Of a DNA stretch of 64,000 bases, positions 22,385 through 35,500 are shown one piece after another (position 1 is the first letter of the stretch; each line of letters begins with the position of its first letter). The DNA is from Dryomyza anilis (lineage: Eukaryota > Arthropoda > Insecta > Diptera > Dryomyzidae), in assembly GCA_951804985.1 (NCBI GenBank), contig OX638131.1, forward strand, positions 7,106,630-7,170,629, in the 5' to 3' direction. The translations under genes and the position numbers were made by a program. Under the pieces are notes generated by a model. The model ran no database searches. It saw nothing but the letters and a program-made list of their open reading frames with translations, and was not told the origin of the DNA.

Positions 22385-22677
22385 GATACCCTCAACATGT
22401 TTACTGAGCTGTCGCCATTTTTTCCAGCAAGAAATTTGTAAGCTACATTTGCGCTGCCTTTGTTATCGATGACATTTTAACTTAAATATTTATAAATAAA
22501 AATGGAATTTAGATTGGAAATATGTTTTTAATCAATTAAATAGTTGTATGTAACTTCAATAAAATATTTATAATAAATTATTTTGTAAATTGACAGCTGA
22601 GGTAACGGAGCATTCAATAAAAGTGAGCGATTAGTTAGTGAGCAGTATCGCATCTGTTGAGGTCGCTGAATGCAGCC
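22325..22677. repeat. 24-bp inverted repeat around the baf upstream region
   Basis: 22325-22348 and 22654-22677 are reverse complements with one mismatch (core GGTCGCTGAATGCAGCC). The 305 bp between include the GC-balanced segment upstream of baf and a TATCGAT word at 22464-22470. No transposon ends are evident, so the origin is unclear. Confidence 0.7.
22464..22470. promoter_or_regulatory. Possible DRE-like core upstream of baf
   Basis: TTATCGATGA contains the TATCGAT core of the DRE element, which is bound by DREF at many fly housekeeping and proliferation genes. It is about 470 bp before the baf ATG, between baf and the divergent small frame. One core match is weak evidence by itself. Confidence 0.25.
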
Positions 22678-22941
22678 ATTTACTGGGATCCTTTGTATTT
22701 TAAAAATAAAAAAGTACTCCAAATAGTACGAAAATACCAACTTATGCAACACTGACACAAACACAAACAGAAGAAAAGACGGTCAACAGCAACGTCGAGT
22801 GTGCGTCATTCTTGTTAATTTATTTTTGTGCAAAGTTTGCTTTTCAATTTCCGGAGTTTTCTCTGCGTCGCTCATAAAATATATTAAAAGAATAAATCAA
22901 ATAAAAGGTGTGCGAAATATTGCATAAAGAAACAATTTAGA

Positions 22942-23437
22942 ATGTCTGGAACATCACAAAAGTATCGCAATTTCGTCGCCGAACCAATGGGTGACAAAAC
23001 TGTCATGGAATTGGCCGGCGTGGGTGAGACGCTAGGTGGACGTTTGACTGATGCTGGTTTTGATAAGGTGAAGATTTAAATTATGACAGATTAAATAGAA
23101 TTGTTCAAAAAGCAATACTTAAAATCATTGCTCCAAAAATGCATCTTAATAGGAGCTGACTGGCCTCAGTCGCGATGCTTGTTCAATCAGATAAAACTAA
23201 TACAGTCATTGCTAAACTGTACTCAGTTTAAAAACGTTTTCTAACGTCTAAACAATGTTGCCACATTTAAAAACTTTATTTATTTTTTAGGCTTATACGG
23301 TGCTTGGCCAATATTTGATTTTGAAAAAGGATGAGGAACTCTTCAAGGACTGGATGAAGGATGTGTGCAATGCCAGCTCGAAACAAGCCTCTGACTGTTA
23401 CAACTGCTTAAATGATTGGTGCGAAGAGTTTTTGTAA
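22942..23437 (+). CDS. baf: Barrier-to-autointegration factor, 2 exons
   Basis: Exons 22942-23067 and 23291-23437, joined in frame by a GT-AG intron of 223 bp, give 90 aa, the usual BAF length. BAF is a small dimeric DNA-bridging protein that binds double-stranded DNA, LEM-domain proteins and lamin, and is needed for nuclear envelope reassembly and chromatin organisation. The sequence shows the typical start [19 protein letters not shown], the helix-hairpin-helix segment [20 protein letters not shown], and the C-terminal [11 protein letters not shown]. The conserved Ser/Thr residues at positions 2 and 4, in vertebrates phosphorylated by VRK1, are present as Ser2 and Thr4. The start has an AGAATG context after a roughly 150-nt 5' UTR-like stretch. 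AATAAA at 23596-23601 is a plausible polyadenylation signal. Confidence 0.97.
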
Positions 23438-24529
23438 ATATTGCTGTTAAATACGTTTACTCTAATTTTTACTTTTATATAATCAACGAATATTTTAATA
23501 TGCGAACTTTTGTATTTATTTTATTTTCAATTTAAAGCATTCTGTTCCATTCGTTTTGTACTAATTTAACAAACTTCTGTAACTAATTTAATTCAAATAA
23601 AATGATATTAATAATTTAAAATTACATGTAATAAAGTAAAATAAAAACTACAGTTTATTTTTTAATTTCCTTGTTAGTGACAATTTTACAATGACTAAAT
23701 TAAATGTGATTGTACAAAGACATAACCAAAACTTTTAATATTGTATTATTCTTGACTTGTAAAATTAGCGTTAATAAAAAAGAAGGATCGTATTTGACGA
23801 ACTAATCGCTACGTACAATATCAGAATTGGATATAGGGGTTTACGCCCAGACTTCTTTCTATAATGTTATTAAATTATAAATTATTATATTATTACTATT
23901 AATTATTATTAATTGTTATTATAAATTATTACTATTCTATGCAGCTCGTTGAATTTTGACGGTATTGGAAAACAAATAAAACTTCTCACGGGCGAAGCGG
24001 TGCATTTATTTCAATCAAATGCTGTTCTAAATCTGGCGAATCGAAATCTAGTTCGATCAAACGAACTGATTGGATTTAAATGTTTATCTCAATCAGCCTA
24101 ACCAATAAACGAAATAAAGACGACTGTAAAGAAAGTATCACATTTTTCGAAAATGTCATATATTTACATGTCAAAAAGCTGGTAGTGTCTTAATTCGACT
24201 CTTATTGGTTAGACTTAATAGGTCCTAATATCATAAAAAATATTCTCATGGTTTTTTAAATTTTAATCCCATTTACTTTTATAGTTATAAAGAACCCTGA
24301 ATGATAAAATATCGAAAAGTTATCACATACGAATTAGTTTTGTACATACTACATTTTGGGTAAATGGAATTAGAAATAAGATTAATATGACTTATAGTCT
24401 TTATAATTCGTTTATCTGTTTTCGATATCTTGTATCAAGTCTGAGATATCTATTTTATCCAATAAACTAGGTAGACTGAATATCGAACACACAACTTTTG
24501 ATAAATTTTAAGATCAATTTATATCTATG

Positions 24530-25060
24530 TATATAAAAGAACAAGTCCTGATTGACTGACTGACAGACTGATCGATCCCAAGCCCAGCCCAAATCCTTAG
24601 ATCTAGGAACATCAAATTTGGACAGGGTGTTTATCTCCCAACGTAGGCGTGCACTACGGCGGTATTTTTTGAAATTCGCCCCCTAAGGTACAAAAATTAG
24701 CGTGGCAAGCTTGAACTTTTAATGTCAAATATCTGAATCAAATATTCATATTTAAAACTCCAATCGCCTTATAGAATGTGGGCGTGATTGACTAAGGGGC
24801 GTGGCACCTCCCTTATAACCAAAACATTAAAATTGCTATAACACCTGAACTACTAAGAGAAGAGTTGTAAAAATCGAAACAAAGGATCATATTGAATATT
24901 TTAATCTTCACGTAGAATGTGAGCGGGATTGGTCAAAGGGCGTGGCACGTGAGCGGGAAAAATGGCGACGTAGGCATGCATTAAAAAGGGCAAAAGGGCC
25001 GTAATTTAAAAAGATATAATGCATTTGCAAAAACTTAGCACGGGCAACGCTGTGCACGAG
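24530..25060. mobile_element. Degenerate interspersed repeat with GACTGACTGAC start
   Basis: The block has a composition unlike its surroundings: an opening TGATTGACTGACTGACAG, two copies of a segment like GAATGTG.GCG.GATTG.... followed by GGGCGTGGCAC (near 24775 and 24915), and ACGTAGGC.TGCA repeated near 24640 and 24970. Layout and base composition suggest an old transposon relic. The class is not certain; an abundant fly or Helitron-like family is possible. Confidence 0.4.
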
Positions 25061-27249
25061 AATGGAAATCTAAGTAGAAATCGGTATTGAAACTCGAAAA
25101 ATTCATTTCAAACTTTTAAAAAATTTAGAATCGATATATAGAAAAACTGTGCCATGGGACAAGGAATTTAAATTTCGTTACGTATCTACTACCAAACTAA
25201 CGAAATTATCTAGAATTCGTGACGAAATCTGTACTTTGTATTACTTGGGTATGAATAAAATTTTTTTATAAATCCACACATTTTTATTTTCATCCGGCAA
25301 TTTGTAATACATGTTTTAAATAAATGTGGCAACTATCACCACACACACCACCTCCTACTTAACGAAAGTTGCAAATATCCTGTCACCCCTTTCTAACCAT
25401 TGTGCTTTTAATACAAATATAAATTTGCTAAACTGGCGGCATCTCTTTTCAATTCCACACACACACACCCAAACACACAAATTCAAGCACTGTGAATGAC
25501 GGAAAAACAGTGACAAAGGCGAGTTTTTGTGATACACGGGCGAGAATAGAAAGTAATTTTTCTGCTCTCCATTAATTTTAATCTCTACCAAATTGATTTA
25601 AATCAAATGCTAAACAACGCAGCCAATAATTGTGTTGAAAACAAATTAAAGTGTAATAGCAACTAATGTTTTCTGCATTACTTACTAAAGTAATTTCACA
25701 AAAATATTAACTAAAACGACATCGAAGTTTTTGCTTTTCAGACAAAATATAAAATTGAAAAAAAAAAATAGAAAATCGGTTTTTTGCCTCGATACATGAC
25801 TCGCTTCGAATACGCAAGCAAAGCAAGCGACTGAATACAAAAATTTTCTTTTAGTTAAATTTTTATTTATTTTATTAAGTAAACGTGAGTGAAATTTTGC
25901 GGCACCCATAAATTCAAAGTACATCGCTATAAATTGCATTGACATTTTTCAAATTAAAATACTTTGCGAACGCCGCCCCTTTCGTGCATCGAGTAAATAA
26001 ATTCTTGAATGAAATCAACACAGACAAAAAAAAATATTTAAATATTGTGTAATTTAATGAAAATATGATTTCAACAAAAATACGCGTCACAATAATGTGC
26101 AACAAGACAAAAGTGCAAATTAAAAGTTTAAATGAAATTAATATTGCAGCGTTTAATAAGTGAAACAAACATTTTTGATGTTTTGTGTTTTTTTTTACAT
26201 TTCGTAGTAAAATTTGTGGAAAAATCATTGAATCGTCGTAATTTGCAGACGTTCAGTCGTTTCTTCCCCCATCATTCGTTCGTTTATTCGTTACTCATTT
26301 GCAGCGACAACAACAACAACAATTCCAGCAGCCAAGAACAAAAATTTCGTGTAAATAGAACGAATAAAGAATCGTATATATTTTTTTCCTAACGAAGTAA
26401 AATTGATTTATTTCGATTAAAATTATTCGATTTACTGCTTTTCGACCTGGCAATGCCGCTGCAGGTTGGCAACGCGTTTCGTTAAAAAAAATTCTACGTC
26501 ACTTTGGCGAAGTTCAGCGAGTGTGAAAGTGATCGACATATTTCGTCTGCAAGCAATTTTTTGACAACAAAAAGAGACGGAATATGTATAACAATTTTCT
26601 GTGAGTGCGTTGCCACCTTTTAGTAGACGTAAATAAGATTTGAAAAAATATAATCCAAATATTTTTTAGCTTTATTTTTAATTCTAAATTTACATTCGAT
26701 TAATCAATATAAAATAGTTATTTAAAATTTAATTTTCTATTTTAATTAACCGATTCAGTAATATATAGTATATGAAGTAATACCATATTGTTACATATAC
26801 CATAATGTATTAATATGGTAACAGATTTTCAAAGACATTTTTGAATACTCTGTCATAATATTTTGACAGTAATAAGTTAACTGATAGTTTATGATAGCTA
26901 ATATGTGTTGCTAAAGATAATTCGTATAACTATGAGGGCATATTTTGGGCTTTATTAAATAGTAATGTATTCAGCGTAGAATGAATTATAGTTAATGTTT
27001 GTTTATAATTTCAAAATTTAAACTTCCTTTTTTCTGTTAAATACATACATCTAAAATATATAGTTTTAACTTGAAAGTGAATTTGTATTATAGATTTTAA
27101 AATGATCTCACGAGATGTAACAACGCCTTTTCCTTTGTTCGTAAATTGTTCATAAATTTATTTATCCATATTTGTGTGAAAATATCGTAAATATATTTTT
27201 ATGAATATTCAGCTTTATCTTTTCATTAGTGTGAAATGAGTATAAGTGA

Positions 27250-27600
27250 TATAACTAAAAATTAAATAGTTAACAACCCAGCCGGCCAAACTATCATAAA
27301 TGACGTCGTAAATGAAAAATTCGTAAGTAATTAATAAAACAATCGTATACGAGAATCGTAAATGATTCGAAAACGCATACAGTTTCGTTCTTAATTTGAC
27401 CATCGTAACGAGGTATCATAAACGAACTAAAAACACTCATATATGACAAATATTCGATTGTTTATGATTGTAAAATACGATTACATACTCGTTATAAACG
27501 ATGTTTTTTGTTCGTAAACGAACTCGTTTTTAATATTTTTTACGATTAAATTTTAATCGTAAATGATAATCATGTTTAACTCTTTTACGAGCTTTTTCCT
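27250..27600 (-). mobile_element. Interspersed repeat rich in TCGTAAATGA words
   Basis: The minus strand from about 27440 to 27355 matches 5385-5470 (+): TCGTTACGATGG.CAAATTAAGAACGAAAC, then CGTTTTCGAATCATTTACGA. Around it, words like TCGTAAATGA and ATCATAAACGA recur in both orientations, which gives the block a palindromic texture. No coding capacity. Confidence 0.5.
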
Positions 27601-28261
27601 ACTTTTTAAACGATACAAAAAAAATGAAGTAAATGCATTTAAATTTTATATTAAGTTCCCAAATGTATTGTTTTTTTCATTGACATTTATAATCGTTTTT
27701 TTTTAGTTTGAAATGAAAGCATTTGTTTTTTTTTTTAATTTTTCGTCAACAAATGTCCTTCAAAATAGTTAAAAAAAGTAAATGGCGCCGTGATTTTGAA
27801 AGATTACTTAACTTGCATATACTTCAATCATGGTTAAACATACTGGCTGAGTTGCAATTAACCGACCGAAGTGACAAAATGATCGGTCAACCCTCTAAAA
27901 TATTTTTAGTTTAAACCTTTTTCAAAAACTTACTTAAACTCACAAGTGAGTCGCTCGGCTCCTAAACCAAAAATGTTTCAAAAAATAATATTCCCTCACA
28001 TGTGAGTAGCTCATTTGCCAAATCGATTTATATTTTGAAAATTTTGAATTGCAATAGCGTTACAAATAATGTCAAAATTTAAATGGTGGTCGACATTTGA
28101 CATAAAAGACTTTTTAAAAGGACGACTATTTGTTGCTGCGAGTTTGAAAGCATTTTATGCAGTTTAACTTTTTTTGGCGCTTAACAATAGACAATTTTAA
28201 ACTAGGGTCATTTAATGTATAGATCCTTCTGGTTAATATTGAATATATCTACGGGATTTTA

Positions 28262-28452
28262 TATTTACCAATAACGCAATTCGAATTAAGATCTTTTGAA
28301 TTACTTGTGAGAAAAAAGCTTTTATAATTACTGATAACGCGATTCGAATTAGTACATTTTGAATTATTTGTGTGAAAAAAGCTTTTATAATTACTGATAA
28401 CTAAATTCGAATCAGGATCTTTTGAATTACTTGTGAGAAAAAAGTTTTGTTT
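28262..28452. repeat. Three-unit tandem repeat, period 63 bp
   Basis: ATTCGAATT-type landmarks at 28279, 28342 and 28405, each followed by TTTTGAATTACTTGTGAGAAAAAAG, define three imperfect 63-bp units. Because 63 is a multiple of three the block keeps open reading frames, but the translated product has no independent support. Confidence 0.85.
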
Positions 28453-29536
28453 CTCCAAATAAGTTTTTTTTCTTTTATTTTCTCGATGTAGTGGAATCCT
28501 CCCAGGAATAACATTTACGGGGTATTTAATATGTAATTGTAGTTGGCAACACTGTACAGTTTTTTTTTGTATTTTCTCTCTTTCGTGGTAGTTTGTAGTT
28601 TTCTCGTTTTTCTTCGTTAAGCAGCGGCAATTTTTATGGTTAATAATTTTTCGCTCTTTTTTGCGTAAAATTTAAAATTTCCACATAGTTGTCAAAAATT
28701 TTCACACAGTTCCTTTACTTTATTTTATTTTGTATGTGCAAAACACCGAAACATCATGGAATGTCTCGGCGAAAATATTAACTGAAATTTAAAAACAAAA
28801 AATTGTTTCTAACATTGAGTGAAAGCAAATTAATAAATCATTTTATATATACAAAATTGAAAATTTTAAATTCAATTCGAAATATTGATACAAGCAAGAA
28901 GAATTTGGACTACGTCGAGGAACAATTCCGATTCTAACGAGTTTTGTGTTTGACAGTGTGTGTCTGTGTTTGTTGCTGTGTATTGCATTTCGTACGTTCG
29001 CCTAGTTGTTGTTGTTGTTGGGCGCTGGTTTGTCGCAGGGGGAGGTAGGCAAATGTTGCTGCTTTGCCTGGTTAGGTAAGCGCTAGGTAAGCAGCACCTG
29101 CATGTTACAACAACAAAATGTTCTAAAATATAAATTTTGCTACTCAGACTTGACTGCCATATGCTGGCCAAAACAAATCTCGCTGATTCATTTAAACTTT
29201 TATTTTGCATTTTTAATATTTTGACTTTATTCCAAAACAAAATCTGACGCACTCTCTCTCCCAAAGGATCTACACACAATAATAGGAACTGCGGTTAATC
29301 GATAATTCAAGAAAAACTAAAAATCGTTAACGTGAAGTTTATAATTGTACAAAAAACACATAAGCAATAAAATAATTTAAATATAATCATAAACAAAAAC
29401 AAAAGAAAAAAATACAAAAAGCAGCCGCAGTCTTTAATTGTACACAGTAACAATTACCACAACAGTGAAAAACCACAACGACTACGACGTCGAAGACGAA
29501 GACGATCCACTAACAGCAGTCGCAATATTAAGACAA

Positions 29537-32500
29537 ATGGGCACGAATTCAGGAGCCACCACTGGTATCAATAATAAGCCAGTTGGCGGTGGCGGCGGCG
29601 GTGTTGTTGTGGGTGGTGTCAGCGTTGGCATTGGTGCCGGCGGTCTCGGTGGTGGTGGCGGCGTTGGTGGCATCACTGGCAGCAGCAACAATGGCTCTGG
29701 CCCTGATGAAGGCAACGGCGGCGGACAAGGTGGACCAAATAATCAACAAACAACACCACAATATACAATACCAGGAATTTTACATTTTATACAACATGAA
29801 TGGTCGCGTTTTGAGCTGGAGCGCTCACAGTGGGATGTGGACCGAGCAGAGTTGCAGGTGAGTTTCGATTTTTTTTTGAAAAACTTGATGAGACATTGTA
29901 AAATTTTACTTTAAATATATTTAGTAGATTCACTTTAATAAAAAACAACTGAAATTTATAGAATTCTTTGACATAGTACAATAAATACTAATTATTATCT
30001 ATTTTTCGGTTTGAATTTGATTTTGAGTCTGAACCGTTTTGTTCTACCTGCATGGATTAAAGGCAATTTACAGTCAAATATATATAACACTGTCCTATAC
30101 TCATTTACAGTAATTTTTCGATTTTTTGTACCACTGAAAATGGCATCATTTATCTAGTTTTTGAGATATTTCCCATTTTAAATTTTCATTTTTTGTTGCT
30201 TTTTAATTCAAACAAAAGATACGAATGAAATAATCTGTTCGGCATACGATACATAACGTCACTGTCATGCCAAAGGGGCGAATGCGCATTTTTAAAAATG
30301 TTGGGAAATCAAATTTTAAAGTTTTGAAGTGCTTTAAAAATTAGAAAAATTTATATTTTTTTAAATTTTTTCTGTTATTTTAGTTTATTCGTCAATTATT
30401 ATAACGTATATAAAATATCTTTAGATTTGGAAAACCTACTGAATTATAAATACGAATTTTGTGAGGCTATATTCTGGTCAAAACGAAAATATTTTTAATT
30501 TTTATGCAATAACTTTTAATTAGCGCAAGATAAAATAGTAATGTAGATGCATTAATTGTTTGTTTTTAAAGCACCTATCTATTGGCATAATTAATTAAAA
30601 ATATTTTGTCGAAACATTAATTTGCCATTTATTAAATAATGGTGCAGTTCGATAGGTGCTTTAAAAAGAAACAATTAATACATTTACACCATTATTTTAT
30701 CTTGCATCAATAACAAATTATAGCAAAAAAAAAAAAAACGAAGAAATTTGAAAAATTGAATATCTTATGCCAAAAGGGCGAATCTTTTCGTTTTTTTGCT
30801 ATAACTCTTTAATGGTACCAGATAAAATAGTGATCTTAAGGCATTTAATGTTTGTTTTTAAAGCACCTATCGATCTGCCTATCGATTTTGCCAAACATTT
30901 TTTTCCTGCAAATAAGAAATGGCAAATTAATGTTTGGCAAAATAATGATCGACAGGTGCTTTGAAAACAAATAATAAATGCTTTTACACCACTATTTTAT
31001 CTTATACCAATAAAAAGTTATGGCGAAAAAATATTAAACGAATATCATTTTCAGGTTCCTTCTTTAGTGTCTTTTTTCGGTTCCAGTTCAGGTTTTACAT
31101 ATTTGTAACAATTCGGTATGCCGACTTCAAGTGATTTATAAGTTTTATACTAAGAATAGTATATGCCCACATTTTTAACGTCTTGATTAAAAACCTAATT
31201 ATTTTATATGTGTCAGGAACCATAAGCAAATGTCCTAAAAAGTACTTTATAATTTTTAGACAAACACAAACATTTTTAGAGTTAAATAAGACGTGAAATA
31301 AATTCAATTTTATTTTCTTAAAAAATAAAATTTACTTTCTACTTTTCGTTATGAAGTCTTTCAAAAACAAAGCCTTATATCAAAAAATTAACAATATTGA
31401 AATTATAAGTTCAGTGTTGGTATGTTGTACTTAATCGAAATCAATTATTTATTTATAATTTTTTAAAAATAATTCATATCGAGTAAAATTTATTTATTTT
31501 TTCTATTATTATCTTTTGCATATTAGTTTTATAAATTTGCAAATCAATCAGCCTTGTGCGCTTAGTGCCACTGATTGATTGTTCAATCATTCAAGCAGCT
31601 TCTGTACAACATTTGCCAAGTTATTTGATTTTCCATTTGAACGATTTTGTTTGTGCCCATGTTCTGCATACAGCGGAGTGACTATTTTTAAACTACCTAT
31701 GACGAGTACTTCAACCTTTCGATGTGTCGTCCATCGTCTGTAGTATTGTATTCCACTTGGGCATGTTAGTTAATTTTTTTTTGTATCATTTGCTGTGTTG
31801 CTTTCAGTAGATAAAAAGAAAAAAAAAAATGAATTGAGTACGAGACACATTTTTCAAATTGTTGCAATCTGTTAATTATTGTCGGCAACAAGACATACAT
31901 AAAAAATATCCATTTCTCAAGCATTATGCTATTGCTTTCAACCACTTGTATGTTGTGTAAAATTATGCACAATTAAAAGTTATTAACGCATTGTTCTTAT
32001 AGCTTTCATGCTCTATTTAAATTGCGTTTTTGTATATATTATATTGCATTGAATATTGCTAAGAAACTTTTGTTTCTTCACTTATAGTAATAAAATGTAG
32101 AAATGTACGTGGGCCTTAGCAAGATATTAAACTGGTCTTGCCATTTTTATACACTTTTATATGGTCACTTATTAAAACATACAAAACGTCGTTGTAGCGT
32201 TAAAACTAAGCAAATATATTTTAAATTGAAATTTTGCTATTTGATTATGGTTGTTTTGGTGTCAATAGAAAGGAAATTTTATAGTCTTTTGAATTGAAAA
32301 TATGTTTCAAGTACCATTTTTCTCCAAGACTTTGAACCGTGTCTTCTGTTTAAATATTTCATATATTTCCATTTCCTATTAACCTTTGTTAGCCCATAAG
32401 TAAAACACATTTGAACTTTACCATTATAGCACCAAAATGCAATAAACACTTTGGCAAAACGAGTTTTAATAAATCAACTCGCGTGACTTTGACTGTTTTG

Positions 32501-35500
32501 AGGTTTGATATTGAACTTTGCAAAGCGGAAAATAATTTCTATATATGCAAAAAAACAAATACGTATTTTTTTTGTAGTTTTACCTTTTGTTTTGCCGTCT
32601 ATTGATTTTGTTTTGCGTCGTCATTTATGCTGTTATTCCGTTCATCCCCAAAATGTGTGTGTGTTCTTTTTATAATATTTTTTTGTGTATTTATTTATCA
32701 AAAGCGGCTAATCTTTATTTTGTGACGCATGAAATTGAGACATTAAGTCGTCTGCGCCCCTAAGCAACTTGTGTCGTGGCACATTGCACAAAATAAACAA
32801 ATTACAAAGGGTACCAAAGCTAAAATGTACAACGTTGAATAGATCTGAAACTAATACTGTGTCTTACTTCGTTTTATTAACTACTTTAAGCATTAGTTTT
32901 AGACTTCTTTAGTGTTGTAATTACTGATGCATTTTGCCAAATTCTTTTAAATGTTTGATTAGTTTTACTTTCGCAAATCTTTCACTTGAATTACCACATA
33001 ATCTTTTGGCAAAATATAAAATTTATTTCTGATGTTTCCATTAATACTTCATGCATTCATAAATATATTATCTACAGCTTTAATATATTTTGTGCTTAGT
33101 AAACGCATATTTGAGTAATCCGTCTATGAAAGCGAAGAAATTCTTTGCAAACGTGTCTAATCCAGAATAAATGTTGAGAAAATCTCTTGGAAGTTGTGCA
33201 TAAGGTAGTAATTTTGTTTTCATTCTTATATTCAACAAGGTCATTGCTGGAAAATAAAAAAAATGTTGCCTTAATTTGATCAAGTATTTATAACTTTTTA
33301 ACCCAGAGAGGTAATTTATATTCTTAAATGTGTGTTTAAAGAGGACACTACATAACAATGCATAAAAATCATTTATAACATTGTTTTGAACTAAGTTTTA
33401 ACGTATTTTATTCATACTTTTTTATTTTTTGAAAAATATTTAATACTTTTTGCTTATATCTCGCAAACAAATTTTTTCACGCAGAAAAACTATTTTTTTT
33501 ATTGTAGCGCGATGTTTTCTGCGTCTAATATCGAAAAGAGTATTCATTCTTTTCTTTTGTTGGAATTTTAAAAACTAAAGAAGAGAAAAAAATGAGGTAC
33601 TGAAAAAATGGGAATCTATTATGTTCAGCCGGCCTCTGCAGTCCAGATGTAGTGCGTTGGACTTGCATTCTGAAGGTCTCAAGTTCGAATCCCGGCTACG
33701 GCATGTGCGCTCGTAGTGATATTAACCACAAAATTGTAGGCAATATATTTCACAGTACAATGGTTATAGTCTGTCTGAGTGCTGTGGATCTTAGTAGATA
33801 TTCAAAAAAAAAAATTGATTCAGAAGAGTTGTCCTGTTATAAAGAAGACAATCAAAATAGATTTGATCAGGCACTTAGGCTGTTTCATTTGTTCGCCCAT
33901 ATGATTTAATTCAGTATATTGAAGAAAACAGCTTCCAGATCTAAGCCGGTGAATTTTTTCCACAAAGTATGTTTTAAACAAAGGTTATACAGCAGTTCTC
34001 ATCAGCAAAATGATGTGAAGAAATAACTTTAAAAACCGAAAAATTATCTTATTTATAACAAATCCAAAAAAAGTCCAATTAAATAAAAAAAAAACAAAAA
34101 AATCCGGTAGACTGGATTTTTTTTTTTAAATCCGGATATTTTCCAGCCCTGGTATGAGCATATCCATTAAACTGAATTGGAATTTTTATTTTAGTATTTT
34201 CCTTAAATTGTCACGTTCCATGATCAACACATAAAATGAAAAAATTATTACACAGTCCCATCAATTTGTCTATCGACCAACCCCGGCCACACAACCAACA
34301 CACGGATAGACCCAACACTTGTTCTTGATCTTCAGGCCAGCCACAAGCGAATGTTGTCGCCGCGCTTGTGACATGAACCTGATTTTTCCTAAATTGGTGA
34401 AAAACAAACAAGATCGAAAGCAAACAATCTGGTTGTACATTAGTTGTTGTTTTTGTTGTTGTTGGCGATGCGTAGAGATTTTGCAAAATTTTGCATTTCA
34501 TTATTTTAGTATTTTTGATCGTTTTTCATTTGTCGTGGTGCGAAATTCCGTACAGCATGTGATAGGCGGCTGCGTCCTTGTAAAGTCCATGTTGGCGCAA
34601 AACAGGTTATGGCAAACTTGATTGCACTACTAGTTAAACCAAAGAAACCTTTAAAAAAATGATTGTGGTTTTTAGCAACCTGTCAAATAGCTACCTACTC
34701 TTAATTATTGTGTTGCAATTTTTTTTAGAGTTTTACTAACATTTCGAAAGATGCTAATAATACTGAATTCAAGCATAATTATTTATACATTTTTACACGT
34801 ACCTTAAGTTAATTTAATTAAAATCAACATAAGCACATTTTTAATTAATGCAAATTCAGTCATTTTCAAAATGTTGCTCAAGCACGCAAAAGCCTCCAAA
34901 AGTTATTTCCGATTATTTGCAGAGACCCCTATGTTGTTGACTGACGCGCATAAATTAAACCGTACAAATTATGTTGCTGTGTTTATCAACAAATCCGTCA
35001 TTAATAAAAACACAAAAATATTGACACTAATGACGTTGTTTTGTTGCTGTTGTTATGGTTATAGTTATTGGCAACAACTGCTGTCGCAATGAGCTGCTTT
35101 TAGTTCGTGTCCTGTCAGAGGTTGTCTGTTGTTGTTTTAGATGTCCTTTTGTTTTTGTAATGACGCATAGTTAGGTGGCGTTGGTGGTTAAGGTGGTGGG
35201 TGGCCGATGATGACGACTCGTTTAGCGTTGTTAATAAAAAAGCCACCGTCTGTCGGACATGAACGAACAGCTGTTTAAGTGGCAGTCCTAAGTCCTTTTG
35301 TGTCCTTTTGTGCTGCATGCAAATTTCGAAAATGGTTCGAGTTGCTTTAATGCCGCGTCCAAATGAATGGCTTCAAATAGTGGAAGTTGATGTCAGATAA
35401 ATGAGTTTCTGGCGCATGATGTTAATTGTTAAACGTTCAGTTCTTTTGTACATTTCCATGTCATTTAAAGCATGATTATTTAATTTAATTATTATTATTT

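Larger units (their letters stand above)
23438..29536. other. Intergenic region between baf and Cka, including Cka 5' sequences
   Basis: No gene is supported. It begins with the baf 3' UTR (to about 23620). It contains a transposon-like repeat near 24530-25060, a second repeat near 27250-27600 and a 63-bp tandem repeat near 28262-28452. The segments 25320-26640 and 28850-29536 are less AT-skewed, with CA microsatellites (25455-25480), CAA/CAG runs and short G-rich words. They are likely promoter or 5' UTR sequence of Cka, but no start site can be fixed by eye. Confidence 0.5.

Noticed and set aside
28249..28458. 69-residue frame with an internal peptide repeat (SNSK...SN)
   Set aside because: It is the product of a 63-bp tandem repeat whose period is a multiple of three. 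There is no start context, composition signal or homologue to support it.
29438..29536. N-terminal extension of Cka upstream of 29537
   Set aside because: The frame is open back to an in-frame TAA at 29435 but has no ATG. A TTG start is not expected in a fly nuclear gene.
33631..33705. tRNA gene on the plus strand
   Set aside because: There is a good T-arm-like GTTCGAATCCC segment, but the D arm and acceptor stem do not pair convincingly. SINE-derived is more likely.
34211..34621. Overlapping frames of about 100 residues on both strands in Cka intron 1
   Set aside because: They lie in a less AT-rich patch where open frames of this size occur by chance. There is no codon-use signal or recognisable domain.
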